From Actinoallomurus sp. (GTDB lineage Bacteria > Actinomycetota > Actinomycetes > Streptosporangiales > Streptosporangiaceae), in NCBI GenBank assembly GCA_025964625.1, contig JAOPYL010000023.1, forward strand, positions 1 through 64,000: DNA of 64,000 nucleotides, in the 5' to 3' direction. Each line of letters opens with the position of its first letter. Within the stretch, counting starts at the first letter, position 1. The translations under genes and the position numbers were made by a program. Shown in pieces: positions 52,055 to 61,987 of this stretch. The notes under the pieces were generated by a model. It had not been told where the DNA came from and searched no databases. It worked only from the letters and a program-made list of their open reading frames with translations.

Positions 52055-52930
52055 ATGCACCGACTCAGATATGCCGAACCCGTCCTCACCTGGTACGCCG
52101 AACACGCCCGAGATCTGCCCTGGCGGCGGCCGGACACCTCCCCGTGGGCCGTGCTGGTCAGTGAGATCATGCTCCAGCAGACCCCGGTGGCCCGCGTGCT
52201 GCCCGTCTACGACGCATGGCTGACCCGCTGGCCGACGGCTGCGGCACTGGCCGCCGAGCCTTCCGGCGAGGCCGTACGCGCCTGGGGCCGGCTCGGTTAT
52301 CCCCGGCGCGCGCTGAACCTCCACGCGAGCGCCCGGGCGATCGTCGAGCGGCACGACGGCGAGGTCCCCTCCGAGTACGACGACCTGCGGGCACTGCCGG
52401 GCGTGGGCGCATATACGGCCGCGGCCGTGGCGAGCTTCGCCTACGGCCGGCGGCACGCCGTGCTCGACACCAACGTCCGGCGGGTGCTGGCGCGCCTGGT
52501 GACCGGCGTGGAATACCCGCCGAAGACGCAGACGGCCGCGGAGGCGCGCCTGGCGGAGTCGCTGCTGCCGCTGGAGCCCACGCTGGCCGCCCGCTGGGCG
52601 GTGGCGGTCATGGAGCTCGGCGCGCTGGTGTGCACGGCGCGGACGCCCCGCTGCGCCGACTGCCCCCTGTCCGCCGACTGCACCTGGCGGATCGCCGGCA
52701 AGCCCGCGTACGACGGGCCGCCGCGCAGGGGTCAGAGCTACGCGGGAACCGACCGCCAGTGCCGCGGCCGCCTTCTCGCGGTCCTGCGTCACTCCAGCGG
52801 CCCGGTGGGGAAGGCGGCCCTGGACGACGTCTGGGACGACGCCCGGCAGCGCGAGCGCGCCCTGTCCGCACTGGTCGAGGACGGCCTGATCGACCCCATG
52901 GAGGACGGCCGCTACGCCCTGCCCGGCTAG
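52055..52930 (+). CDS. mutY: A/G-specific adenine glycosylase (MutY-like, HhH-GPD with [4Fe-4S])
   Basis: LPWRRPDTSPWAVLVSEIMLQQTPVARVLPVY; LPGVGAYTAAAVASFAYG; C-x6-C-x2-C-x5-C (CTARTPRCADCPLSADC). Confidence 0.93.
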   Translation: MHRLRYAEPVLTWYAEHARDLPWRRPDTSPWAVLVSEIMLQQTPVARVLPVYDAWLTRWPTAAALAAEPSGEAVRAWGRLGYPRRALNLHASARAIVERHDGEVPSEYDDLRALPGVGAYTAAAVASFAYGRRHAVLDTNVRRVLARLVTGVEYPPKTQTAAEARLAESLLPLEPTLAARWAVAVMELGALVCTARTPRCADCPLSADCTWRIAGKPAYDGPPRRGQSYAGTDRQCRGRLLAVLRHSSGPVGKAALDDVWDDARQRERALSALVEDGLIDPMEDGRYALPG

Positions 52931-52996
52931 ACGCATGCGAATCGCATGCCGTCCCCGCGATCCGAATCCGGCCTGCCGGCGGCATCTCCTACGACG

Positions 52997-53026
52997 GAGG
53001 CCCCGCACTCGGAAGTGCGGGGCCTC
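52997..53026. terminator. Bidirectional terminator between convergent mutY and clpC
   Basis: GAGGCCCCGCACT-CGGA-AGTGCGGGGCCTC perfect 13-bp stem, 4-nt loop. Confidence 0.85.
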
Positions 53027-53045
53027 GTCTACTCGTCGAGCCGGC

Positions 53046-55568
53046 TCAGGTGTGGTTGACCGGCTCACCCGCGGGGGGCGGGGAGTCCGGCACCGAGTCG
53101 GGCTTCGGCTCGCCGGCGAAGGTGAACTTCGCCGTCTCGCCGGTGCCCTCGACACCGACCATGACGATCTCGCCGGCGTGCAGATCACCGTAGAGGATCT
53201 TCTCGGACAGGTTGTCCTCGATCTCCCGCTGGATCGTGCGGCGCAGCGGCCGGGCGCCGAGCACCGGGTCGTAGCCGCGCTCGGCCAGCAGGTCCTTGGC
53301 GTCCTGACGCAGCTCCAGACCCATGTCACGGTCCTTCAGCCGCACGTCCACCTTGGCGATCATCAGGTCGACGATCTGGATGATCTCGGCCGGCGTGAGC
53401 TGGTGGAAGACGACGGTGTCGTCGACACGGTTGAGGAACTCTGGCCGGAAGTGCTGCTTCAGCTCTTCGTTGACCTTGGACTTCATCCGGTCGTACGAGC
53501 CCTGCACGTCGTTCTCCCGCGCGAAGCCGACCGACAGCCCCTTGGAGATGTCGCGGGTGCCGAGGTTGGTCGTCATGATGACGACCGTGTTCTTGAAGTC
53601 GATCACCCGGCCCTGGGCGTCGGTGAGGCGGCCGTCCTCGAGGATCTGCAACAGCGAGTTGAAGATGTCGGGGTGGGCCTTCTCGATCTCGTCGAACAGG
53701 ACCACGGAGAACGGCTTGCGGCGCACCTTCTCGGTGAGCTGGCCGCCCTCTTCGTAGCCGACGTATCCGGGCGGGGACCCGAACAGCCGCGAGACGGTGT
53801 GCTTCTCCATGAACTCGCTCATGTCGAGCTGGATCAGCGCGTCCTCGTCGCCGAACAGGAACTCCGCGAGCGTCTTGGACAGCTCGGTCTTACCGACACC
53901 GGACGGGCCGGCGAAGATGAACGACCCGCCGGGACGCTTGGGGTCCTTCAGGCCGGCGCGGGTACGCCGGATCGACTGGGACAGCGCCCTGATGGCGTCG
54001 TTCTGGCCGATGACCCGATGGTGGAGCTCGTCCTCCATGCGGAGCAGGCGGGCGCTCTCCTCCTCGGTGAGCTTGAAGACCGGAATGCCGGTGGCCGTCG
54101 CGAGAACCTCCGCGATGAGCTCCTCGGTGACCTCGGCGACGACGTCCATGTCGCCGGCCTTCCATTCCTTCTCCCGCTGCGCCTTCCCCTGGAGAAGCTG
54201 CTTCTCCCGGTCGCGCAGTGCGGCGGCCTTCTCGAAGTCCTGCGCGTCGATCGCGGACTCCTTCTCACGCCGTACGTCAGCGATCTTCTCGTCGTACTCG
54301 CGAAGGTCCGGCGGCGCGGTCATGCGGCGGATGCGCATTCGCGAACCGGCCTCGTCGATGAGGTCGATCGCCTTGTCCGGCAGGAACCGGTCGCTGATGT
54401 AACGGTCGGCGAGCTGAGCCGCGGCCACCAGCGCGCCATCCGTGATCGAGACCCGGTGGTGCGCCTCGTAGCGGTCGCGCAGACCCTTGAGGATCTCGAT
54501 GGTGTGGCTGAGCGACGGCTCGGCCACCTGGATCGGCTGGAACCGGCGCTCCAGCGCGGCGTCCTTCTCGAGGTACTTGCGGTACTCGTCGAGGGTCGTC
54601 GCGCCGATCGTCTGCAGCTCGCCGCGGGCCAGCATGGGCTTGAGAATGCTGGCGGCGTCTATGGCACCCTCGGCGGCGCCCGCTCCGACCAGCGTGTGCA
54701 GCTCGTCGATGAACAGGATGATGTCGCCGCGGGTACGGATCTCCTTCAGCACCTTCTTCAGGCGCTCTTCGAAGTCACCGCGGTAACGGGAACCGGCGAC
54801 CAGGGCGCCCAGGTCGAGGGTGTAAAGCTGCTTGTCCTTGAGCGTCTCCGGGACCTCGCCCTTGACGATCTTCTGGGACAGCCCCTCGACGACGGCGGTC
54901 TTGCCGACCCCGGGCTCACCGATCAGAACCGGGTTGTTCTTGGTACGGCGGGACAGCACCTGCATGACCCGCTCGATCTCTTTCTCTCGCCCGATGACCG
55001 GGTCGAGCTTGCCCTCGCGCGCAGCCTGGGTCAGGTTCCTGCCGAACTGGTCCAGCACAAGCGAGGTCGACGGGGCGGCCTCTGACGGACCCCCCGAAGA
55101 CGCCGGTTCCTTGCCCTGGTAACCATGCAGCAACTGGATTACCTGCTGGCGCACGCGATTCAGGTCGGCACCCAGCTTCACCAGAACCTGGGCGGCCACA
55201 CCTTCGCCTTCACGGATCAGGCCGAGCAGGATGTGCTCGGTCCCGATGTAGTTGTGACCGAGCTGCAGCGCCTCACGCAGCGACAGCTCAAGAACCTTCT
55301 TCGCCCGCGGAGTGAACGGGATATGTCCAGAAGGCGCCTGCTGTCCCTGGCCGATGATCTCCTCGACCTGCTGACGCACGGCCTCGAGGCTGATGCCGAG
55401 GCTCTCCAGAGCCTTGGCAGCCACCCCCTCGCCCTCGTGGATGAGGCCCAAGAGGATGTGCTCGGTGCCGATGTAGTTGTGATTGAGCATCCTGGCCTCT
55501 TCTTGAGCCAGGACGACAACCCGCCGCGCGCGGTCCGTAAACCTCTCGAACATCTCGTCGCTCCTCAC
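53046..55568 (-). CDS. clpC: ATP-dependent Clp protease ATP-binding subunit ClpC
   Basis: [37 protein letters not shown]; two AAA Walker A ([16 protein letters not shown]); UVR region. Confidence 0.98.
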   Translation of the reverse strand: MRSDEMFERFTDRARRVVVLAQEEARMLNHNYIGTEHILLGLIHEGEGVAAKALESLGISLEAVRQQVEEIIGQGQQAPSGHIPFTPRAKKVLELSLREALQLGHNYIGTEHILLGLIREGEGVAAQVLVKLGADLNRVRQQVIQLLHGYQGKEPASSGGPSEAAPSTSLVLDQFGRNLTQAAREGKLDPVIGREKEIERVMQVLSRRTKNNPVLIGEPGVGKTAVVEGLSQKIVKGEVPETLKDKQLYTLDLGALVAGSRYRGDFEERLKKVLKEIRTRGDIILFIDELHTLVGAGAAEGAIDAASILKPMLARGELQTIGATTLDEYRKYLEKDAALERRFQPIQVAEPSLSHTIEILKGLRDRYEAHHRVSITDGALVAAAQLADRYISDRFLPDKAIDLIDEAGSRMRIRRMTAPPDLREYDEKIADVRREKESAIDAQDFEKAAALRDREKQLLQGKAQREKEWKAGDMDVVAEVTEELIAEVLATATGIPVFKLTEEESARLLRMEDELHHRVIGQNDAIRALSQSIRRTRAGLKDPKRPGGSFIFAGPSGVGKTELSKTLAEFLFGDEDALIQLDMSEFMEKHTVSRLFGSPPGYVGYEEGGQLTEKVRRKPFSVVLFDEIEKAHPDIFNSLLQILEDGRLTDAQGRVIDFKNTVVIMTTNLGTRDISKGLSVGFARENDVQGSYDRMKSKVNEELKQHFRPEFLNRVDDTVVFHQLTPAEIIQIVDLMIAKVDVRLKDRDMGLELRQDAKDLLAERGYDPVLGARPLRRTIQREIEDNLSEKILYGDLHAGEIVMVGVEGTGETAKFTFAGEPKPDSVPDSPPPAGEPVNHT

Positions 55569-55731
55569 AGAGCGGTAGGACAGTAGCCGGGATGTCCGAC
55601 CCTGTCCTCCCGCATGCTAGCCGCCCGGCGGACGCCGCCTCGGTACTCCCATCAGAAGACGTTCCCCGGGCTAAGGCTGTTCATCCTCATCCAACTACCG
55701 CATGGGGCCGGGATGTTCCCCGTACGCCGCA

Positions 55732-55780
55732 AGCGAACGGCCCGTCGCCCACGAAGATCCGGACGACGGGTCCGTTCGCT
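55732..55780. terminator. Long hairpin between lsr2 and clpC
   Basis: AGCGAACGGCCCGTCG / CGACGGGTCCGTTCGCT, ~16-bp stem with one bulge, 3' of lsr2. Confidence 0.7.
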
Positions 55781-55794
55781 GTCGCTGCTGTAGA

Positions 55795-56127
55795 TCAGTG
55801 CGCGCGCTCGTACTCCTCGACGACAGTCGCCGGGATGCGCCCGCGCTCGTTGACCTTGATGCCACGCGCCTTCGCCCAAGCACGGATGTCCGCGCTGCGT
55901 TCGCGGCTCGAAGCGGCACGACTGCGACGCCGACGGCCACCGCCGGCCCCGCCGCCGACTCTCCGCGCGTGCTCCACGAAGGGCGCCAGAGAATCGCGTA
56001 GCTTCTTAGCGTTGGCGCTGCTCAGATCGATCTCATAGGTGACACCGTCGAGAGAGAACTGAACGGTCTCCTCTGCCTCCCCACCATCGAGGTCGTCGAT
56101 GAGGCGCTTAATGATCTGCTCTGCCAT
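55795..56127 (-). CDS. lsr2: Lsr2 nucleoid-associated protein
   Basis: MAEQIIKRLIDDLDGGEAEETVQFSLDGVTYEIDLSSANAKKLRDSLAPFVEHARRVGG...IRAWAKARGIKVNERGRIPATVVEEYERAH. Confidence 0.97.
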   Translation of the reverse strand: MAEQIIKRLIDDLDGGEAEETVQFSLDGVTYEIDLSSANAKKLRDSLAPFVEHARRVGGGAGGGRRRRSRAASSRERSADIRAWAKARGIKVNERGRIPATVVEEYERAH

Positions 56128-56272
56128 GGAGACTGACCTTTCACCGGAGCAAACTGCATTCGGTTGCCAAAGATATACCTCAGCGGCTCCCGATGACAAT
56201 TCAACACACTGCAGAAGTTTAGCACGCCTGTTACGGAGCGTAATCTACGGCAATCGATCTGGCCGCCCGAGC

Positions 56273-56416
56273 TTACTGCCCGGGCCGGCGCTTCTCGCGG
56301 GTGTCTTCACGCCGCCGCTTACCGCCCATCTCTCGCCGCACCACCCAGAACACGCCCACGAAGAACACGGCGGCCACCGTGAGAGGCGGCGCGAGCGCCG
56401 CAAGGTCGTTCCACAT
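56273..56416 (-). CDS. Small (47-aa) single-TM protein
   Basis: MWNDLAALAPPLTVAAVFFVGVFWVVRREMGGKRRREDTREKRRPGQ. Confidence 0.65.
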   Translation of the reverse strand: MWNDLAALAPPLTVAAVFFVGVFWVVRREMGGKRRREDTREKRRPGQ

Positions 56417-56901
56417 CGAACCCACGCCTTCCGTTCTCGCGATATCGGGCCCCGTCACCCATCCCGACTGGGCGTCCCGCACAGCCTTGCAGTGAAATTG
56501 TCTCGCAGCCCCACAGCGGACGCACACCGGCCCTCTTTCGCCGCGCCGCCCCCGCGGTGCCGCACGGGCGGCCGGGGACGCCACTACGCCCTCCGACTGC
56601 CGTCCTCAACGCGCTACCCTGGGGCGGAGTTCCCGCCACGCCCTCCCACGGGCGGTGGCCATCCCGGGCCGGCCACGGCCCCCTCGCCCGATAAACGGAC
56701 CAGGTCTCGACATTCCCAAGCTGCACGCATCACTCCAATAACCCTCCCGTACCGCCACTTAACAGTCGGCGAGGGCCGCGGAATGCACGGCCGTGCCGAA
56801 CCGGGACCCGGTCCCATGATCACGAGCAGCGAACACGCGCTGCGGAATCCGTGGGCCGGGGTGAACCCGCGATCATAAGTTCCCGGGCGTGACAGGATCC
56901 A

Positions 56902-59900
56902 ATGCGGCAGGGCTGGACGATCCGAGAGACGGCGGGCGACGACGTGACGTTCTACGCGGACCTTCATATCCATTCGAAGTACTCCCGCGCCTGCAGCAAG
57001 GACTGTGACCTTGAGCACCTGGCGTGGTGGGCCGGACGCAAAGGCGTATCCGTGGTGGGCACCGGCGATTTCACCCATCCCGCGTGGATGGAGGAGCTCC
57101 GCGAGAACCTCGTGCCCGCAGAACCGGGCCTGTTCCGGCTGCGGCCGGACCTGGAACGCCGGGTGAGCCGCACACTGCCACCCGCCTGCACGCGCCCGGT
57201 GCGCTTTCTCCTCTCGGTCGAGATCTCCACGATCTACAAAAAGGGCGAACGCACGCGGAAGGTGCACCACCTTCTTTATGCGCCCTCGTTCGACGCCGCC
57301 GAGCGGATCACGGCCGCACTTGCGAAGATCGGCAACCTGGCGTCCGACGGGCGGCCGATCCTCGGTCTCGACTCCCGTCATCTCCTCGAGATCACCTTGC
57401 AGAGCGACCCCGGGTCGTACCTCATCCCCGCGCACGTCTGGACGCCGTGGTTCTCGGTCCTGGGCTCGAAGTCCGGATTCGACGCGGTCGCCGACTGCTA
57501 CGACGATCTCGCCGACCATATCTTCGCGGTCGAGACGGGCCTGTCCTCCGACCCCCTGATGAACTGGCGTGTGCCGTCGCTCGACGGATACCGCCTCGTG
57601 AGCAACTCCGATGCGCATTCCCCGCCGGCACTTGGCCGTGAGGCGTCGATGTTCTCGGTGGACATGGACTACTACGCCCTGCGCGCCGCGCTGGAGACCG
57701 GCGAGGGGTACTCCGGCAGCGTCGAGTTCTTTCCCGAGGAAGGGAAATACCACCTCGACGGCCACCGCAAGTGCGGCGTTCGCCTCGAGCCGGACGAGAC
57801 ACGGGCGTACGACGGCCGCTGCCCGTCCTGCGGCCGGCCGCTGACGGTCGGCGTGCTGAGCCGTGTGGACGAGCTGGCCGCCCATCCGGAAGGCCGGCGA
57901 CCCGAGGGCGCCGTGGACTTCCGCAACCTCATCCCGCTGCCCGAGATCGTCAGTGAGATCCGCGGCGTCGGCCCGCGGTCGAAGTCGGTGCTCGGGCACG
58001 TCGCCGAGCTCGTCTCCTCCCTCGGCCCGGAGCTGGCGATCCTCGACGACGTGCCGCTCGACGACGTACGCCGGGCGGGCGGCGACCTCCTCGCCGAGGC
58101 CATCGGCAGGCTGCGGCGCGGCACGGTGATCCGGGACGCGGGCTACGACGGGGAGTACGGCGTGATCCGCCTCTTCGAACCGGGCGAACTCCGCCGGGAG
58201 GGCAAGATGGCGGTCGGCCTGCTCGGCGCGCCCGACGACAGGGGCCTCTTCGACCTGCCCGAGACGGCCGACGCGATCACGCGCACGGCCCCGGCCGCAT
58301 CGCGGGCATCATCGGCCTCGGCAGCGTCAGGGGCCTCCGTCCCGGCCACCTCTCCCATCCCGGACGCCCCGGCGAGCAGCCCCGCGCCGGCGGAGCCACC
58401 ATGGACGCCGGCTGCGCACGCGACTCCCGTGCCGCCCGCTCCGGCACCGGCCGCCGACGAGCCGGGCCCGCCCCTGGAAGGCCAGCAGGACATCCTGGAG
58501 GCCGTCGAGGCCCTCAACGCAGGGGAGGCCGCCCAGGAGAACCTGGACGCCCAGGAGGGCCTGGAAGCCGGGGAACGCCTGGGCGCGGCGCAGGCCGCCG
58601 CTCAGGGCGCTCACAGGGGGGTTCCCGCGGCCGGCGTACTCGACGGGCTGGACCCGGACCAGCGGGCGGCGGCCGCGCACCCCGGCGGCCCACTGCTGAT
58701 CATCGCGGGGCCCGGCACCGGCAAGACGCGCACCCTGACCCATCGGATCGCCCACCTCGTCGGCGAGCGCGGCGTCGCGCCCGAGGAGTGCCTGGCGATC
58801 ACGTTCACCCGCCGCGCGGCCGAGGAGATGCGAGAGCGCCTGCAGGCGCTGCTGCCCGGCCCGGCCGACCGGCTCACCGTCGCGACCTTCCACAGCCTGG
58901 GGGCGCAGATCCTCCGCGAGCAGCACACTCGGACGGGCCTGCCGGCAGGGTTCCGCATCGCCGACGAGGCCGAGCGGCTCGACATCGCCCGGGAGATGAC
59001 CGGGTCGGACAAGGAGGCCCGGCGGCTGCTCGCCGAGTTCGACCGGCCGGGAAGGCCGCCGGAGGACGGCTCCGCCCCCGCGGGCCGCCCGGCTGCCGAG
59101 GACGGCCAGGGCCCGCCCGAGGGCGACTCCGCGCGCGGGGGCCGCCCGGAGGCCGAAGACGCCGGCGGCCCGTCCGGGAAGGGTCGCCGCGGGGCCGGGA
59201 GCCCGCATGACGCCGAGGCCCGCAGCTCGTTCGAGAAGCGGCTGCGCGACCGCGGCCTGGCCGACTTCACCGATCTGCTCCGGCTGCCGGTGAAGCTGCT
59301 GCGCGAGGACCCCGCCCTCGCCGCCCGCTACCGCGAACGCTGGCCATGGATCAGCGTCGACGAGTACCAGGACGTCGACGAGACGCAGTACGCCCTGCTG
59401 AGCCTGCTCACCGGCCCGGACGGTGATCTCACCGCGATCGGCGACCCGGACCAGGCCATCTACGCCTTCCGCGGTGCCGACGTGGGCTTCTTCCTGAGGT
59501 TCCGGCAGGACTTCCCGGCGGCGACGACCGTGCAGCTCACCCGCAACTACCGGTCGGTGCCCGCGATCGTGCGCGGAGCGGTGGGCGCGATCGCGCCCGC
59601 CAGCCTGGTGCCCGACCGGATCCTCGATCCTCAGCGGCCCGGTGAACAGCTCATCCGGCTGCACGAGGCCGCGGACGCGCATGCGGAGGCCGAGTTCGTG
59701 ACCGCGACCGTCGACCGGCTCCTGGGCGGCGCGTCGTTCCACTCACTCGACTCCGGGCGCGCGGACGGCCACCATGCCGAGCATCTCGACTTCTCCGACA
59801 TCGCCGTTCTCTACCGCACCGACGCGCAGTCCGAGCCGATCATGGAGGCGTTCACCAGGGCCGGCATGCCGTACCAGAAGCGCTCGCACGACCGGCTCAT

Positions 59901-60423
59901 CAAGCGGCCGGGGGTCCGTGAGATGGCGCAGGAGATGAGGCACCACGGTGGGGCGCTGACCGCACGGATCCGGGCCGCCGTCGGCACGCTCAGCGAAGTG
60001 CACGACGAGGCCGCGCTGCGCACGGCGGCCGAGCTGCTCACGCCCCTCGCCGGCCGGTGCGGCGACGATCTGGAGGCATTTCTCGGCGAACTCGCGCTCG
60101 GCGCCGAGGTGGACGCCTACGACCCGCGGGCGGACCGGATCGCGCTGCTGACGCTGCATGCCGCGAAGGGGCTGGAGTTCCCCGTCGTGTTCATCGTCGG
60201 CTGCGAGGACGGGCTGCTCCCGCTGCGGCTGCCGGGCAGCGACGTGGCGGAGGAGCGGCGGCTCTTCTTCGTGGGCATGACCCGGGCGCAGGTGTACCTC
60301 TACCTGTCCGCCTCGCGCCGCCGCGACCCGTCGCCGTTCCTGCGCACGATTCCGGGCGAGTTCGTGGCCCGTCCAGAAGCCGTGCGCCGCCGGCCCCGCG
60401 ACCGGCAGCTGCGCCTGCTCTGA
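56902..60423 (+). CDS. PHP-domain Endonuclease Q-like nuclease fused to UvrD/PcrA-type SF1 helicase
   Basis: N-term FYADLHIHSKYSRACSKDCDLEHLAWWAGRKGVSVVGTGDFTHPAW, IPAHVWTPWFSVLGSKSGFD, SNSDAHSPPALGRE, Cys cluster C-x15-CPSC; C-term helicase motifs GPGTGKT, VDEYQDVDETQ, GDPDQAIYAFRGA, LTRNYRS, LTLHAAKGLEFPVVFI, EERRLFFVGMTRAQ; alternative GTG start 56944. Confidence 0.92.
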   Translation: MRQGWTIRETAGDDVTFYADLHIHSKYSRACSKDCDLEHLAWWAGRKGVSVVGTGDFTHPAWMEELRENLVPAEPGLFRLRPDLERRVSRTLPPACTRPVRFLLSVEISTIYKKGERTRKVHHLLYAPSFDAAERITAALAKIGNLASDGRPILGLDSRHLLEITLQSDPGSYLIPAHVWTPWFSVLGSKSGFDAVADCYDDLADHIFAVETGLSSDPLMNWRVPSLDGYRLVSNSDAHSPPALGREASMFSVDMDYYALRAALETGEGYSGSVEFFPEEGKYHLDGHRKCGVRLEPDETRAYDGRCPSCGRPLTVGVLSRVDELAAHPEGRRPEGAVDFRNLIPLPEIVSEIRGVGPRSKSVLGHVAELVSSLGPELAILDDVPLDDVRRAGGDLLAEAIGRLRRGTVIRDAGYDGEYGVIRLFEPGELRREGKMAVGLLGAPDDRGLFDLPETADAITRTAPAASRASSASAASGASVPATSPIPDAPASSPAPAEPPWTPAAHATPVPPAPAPAADEPGPPLEGQQDILEAVEALNAGEAAQENLDAQEGLEAGERLGAAQAAAQGAHRGVPAAGVLDGLDPDQRAAAAHPGGPLLIIAGPGTGKTRTLTHRIAHLVGERGVAPEECLAITFTRRAAEEMRERLQALLPGPADRLTVATFHSLGAQILREQHTRTGLPAGFRIADEAERLDIAREMTGSDKEARRLLAEFDRPGRPPEDGSAPAGRPAAEDGQGPPEGDSARGGRPEAEDAGGPSGKGRRGAGSPHDAEARSSFEKRLRDRGLADFTDLLRLPVKLLREDPALAARYRERWPWISVDEYQDVDETQYALLSLLTGPDGDLTAIGDPDQAIYAFRGADVGFFLRFRQDFPAATTVQLTRNYRSVPAIVRGAVGAIAPASLVPDRILDPQRPGEQLIRLHEAADAHAEAEFVTATVDRLLGGASFHSLDSGRADGHHAEHLDFSDIAVLYRTDAQSEPIMEAFTRAGMPYQKRSHDRLIKRPGVREMAQEMRHHGGALTARIRAAVGTLSEVHDEAALRTAAELLTPLAGRCGDDLEAFLGELALGAEVDAYDPRADRIALLTLHAAKGLEFPVVFIVGCEDGLLPLRLPGSDVAEERRLFFVGMTRAQVYLYLSASRRRDPSPFLRTIPGEFVARPEAVRRRPRDRQLRLL

Positions 60424-60425
60424 GG

Positions 60426-60872
60426 TCAGTTCCTGACCACGAGGGTGCCGGCCGCCCGGTCGTGCAGCGCCTGGCCGTACGACCCCTCGAACAGCAGGCC
60501 GATCTCGGCAAGCCAGAAGATCCCGGCGATCACGTTGAGGACCGGCACCGGCCGGGCGCCGGGCGGCAGCGCGTAGATCGCCGCCCGGATGACGGCCTGC
60601 GGCACACTGGGCCGCCCTCCGGCGGCGGAGACGACGCGGATGCCGGTGAGCCGCTTACCGACCGTGCGTCCCCAGACGGCGAGCTGCACGGCCTCGTACA
60701 CGAGGAAGACCGCGGCGAAGCCGACCGGCGCGACGACGGTCTGGGCGATCAGCCCCGGGAAAAGCTCCGCGGTGGCCGTCCCCAGGGGGACGCCGACGAT
60801 GAGCGTGTCCACGAGGCGGGCGACGAGGCGCTGGGAGGGCTCCGCGAGCACGCCGGCGGCTTGGTCCGTCAT
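60426..60872 (-). CDS. RDD family membrane protein
   Basis: QRLVARLVDTLIVGVPLG...GRTVGKRLTGIRVV...RAAGTLVVRN. Confidence 0.88.
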   Translation of the reverse strand: MTDQAAGVLAEPSQRLVARLVDTLIVGVPLGTATAELFPGLIAQTVVAPVGFAAVFLVYEAVQLAVWGRTVGKRLTGIRVVSAAGGRPSVPQAVIRAAIYALPPGARPVPVLNVIAGIFWLAEIGLLFEGSYGQALHDRAAGTLVVRN

Positions 60873-61414
60873 TCGTCGGCGTACTCTCGGTCGTCGACGA
60901 CGACAGTGCCCGCGAGCCGGTCGTGGAGGGCCTGGTGCAGCGGCTCGTCCCAGATCGCCCACAGGTACGCCATGATCGTGCCGATGCCGCAGCCGAGCAG
61001 GTACACCACGTTGTTGATCGCCGCGCGGCCGACCGCCTGGGCCGGCGGCATCACCTCGCCGGTCTCCGCCAGCACCCGCAGGCTGAAGATCCGCTTCCCC
61101 AGCGTCTGGCCCCACACGGCGAGCTGCAGGGCCTCGTAGGCGAACGGCAGGATGGCCACGACGAGAATCCAGCCGACGACGGCCGTACCGGACCAGACGC
61201 CGCCGCCGTCGTTCGCGTGACTGCCCGGCTCGTCCAGCCCCACCGCCGCGATCATGAACGGCAGGATGACGGCGAAGCCCACGATCCCGAGCAGCCCGGC
61301 GTCGATGACGCGGGCTCCGGCCCGGCGGAGGATAGGCGCGAGCGACAGCTCTTCGACCGGAGCAGGCTCGTCGTAGTCCGGGATCCGCCCATAGGGGGGA
61401 TGGGCCTCGCTCAT
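60869..61414 (-). CDS. RDD family membrane protein
   Basis: RRAGARVIDAGLLGIVGFAV...GQTLGKRIFSLRVLAE...HDRLAGTVVV; 4-nt overlaps with both neighbours. Confidence 0.88.
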   Translation of the reverse strand: MSEAHPPYGRIPDYDEPAPVEELSLAPILRRAGARVIDAGLLGIVGFAVILPFMIAAVGLDEPGSHANDGGGVWSGTAVVGWILVVAILPFAYEALQLAVWGQTLGKRIFSLRVLAETGEVMPPAQAVGRAAINNVVYLLGCGIGTIMAYLWAIWDEPLHQALHDRLAGTVVVDDREYADE

Positions 61415-61926
61415 TGATCACCTTCCAGATGAAGCAGCATCCGCGTGTTGCCCAGCGTGTTCGGCTTGACCCGGTCGAGGTCGAGGAACTCCGCCACCCC
61501 GTCGTCGTAGGAGCGCAGCAACTCTTCGTAGACCTCGGGGGCGACCGGGCTGCCCTGCAGCGGCCGGAATCCGTGCCGGGCGAAGAACGTCGACTCGAAG
61601 GTAAGGCAGAAGACGCGCCGTACTCCGAGCTCGCGCGCGGTCTCCAGGAGCCGCGCCACGATGCGGTGCCCCACTCCGTGCCCGCGACAGACCGGATCGA
61701 CCGCCACCGTACGGACTTCGGCGAGGTCCTCCCACATGACGTGCAGGGCGCCGCAGCCGATGATGTCACCGGTCTCGCGATCCTCCGCGACCCAGAACTC
61801 CTGGACGTCCTCGAAGAGCGTGACGGTCGGCTTGGCCAGCAGCCGGCCGGGGCCGGCGTACATGTCCACCAGCCGCCGGATCGCCCTCACGTCGGTGGCG
61901 CGGGCGCGGCGGATCGCTGTTTCCAC
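61411..61926 (-). CDS. Amino-acid N-acetyltransferase (short ArgA/GNAT type)
   Basis: IRRARATDVRAIRRLVDMYAGPGRLLAKPTVTLFEDVQEFWVAED; EVRTVAVDPVCRGHGVGHRIV; FFARHGF. Confidence 0.88.
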   Translation of the reverse strand: METAIRRARATDVRAIRRLVDMYAGPGRLLAKPTVTLFEDVQEFWVAEDRETGDIIGCGALHVMWEDLAEVRTVAVDPVCRGHGVGHRIVARLLETARELGVRRVFCLTFESTFFARHGFRPLQGSPVAPEVYEELLRSYDDGVAEFLDLDRVKPNTLGNTRMLLHLEGDQ

Positions 61927-61987
61927 AAATAGGTGACCCTAGCCCGCAGCCGCTCGCCGGGGCATCGCGGGCGGCCCGTCCCGTGCC

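Noticed and set aside
52935-55085. 716-aa plus-strand ORF opposite clpC
   Set aside because: Shadow ORF; clpC on the minus strand is unambiguous
58327-59742. 471-aa minus-strand ORF within the EndoQ-UvrD gene
   Set aside because: Antisense shadow ORF; the plus frame carries all helicase motifs
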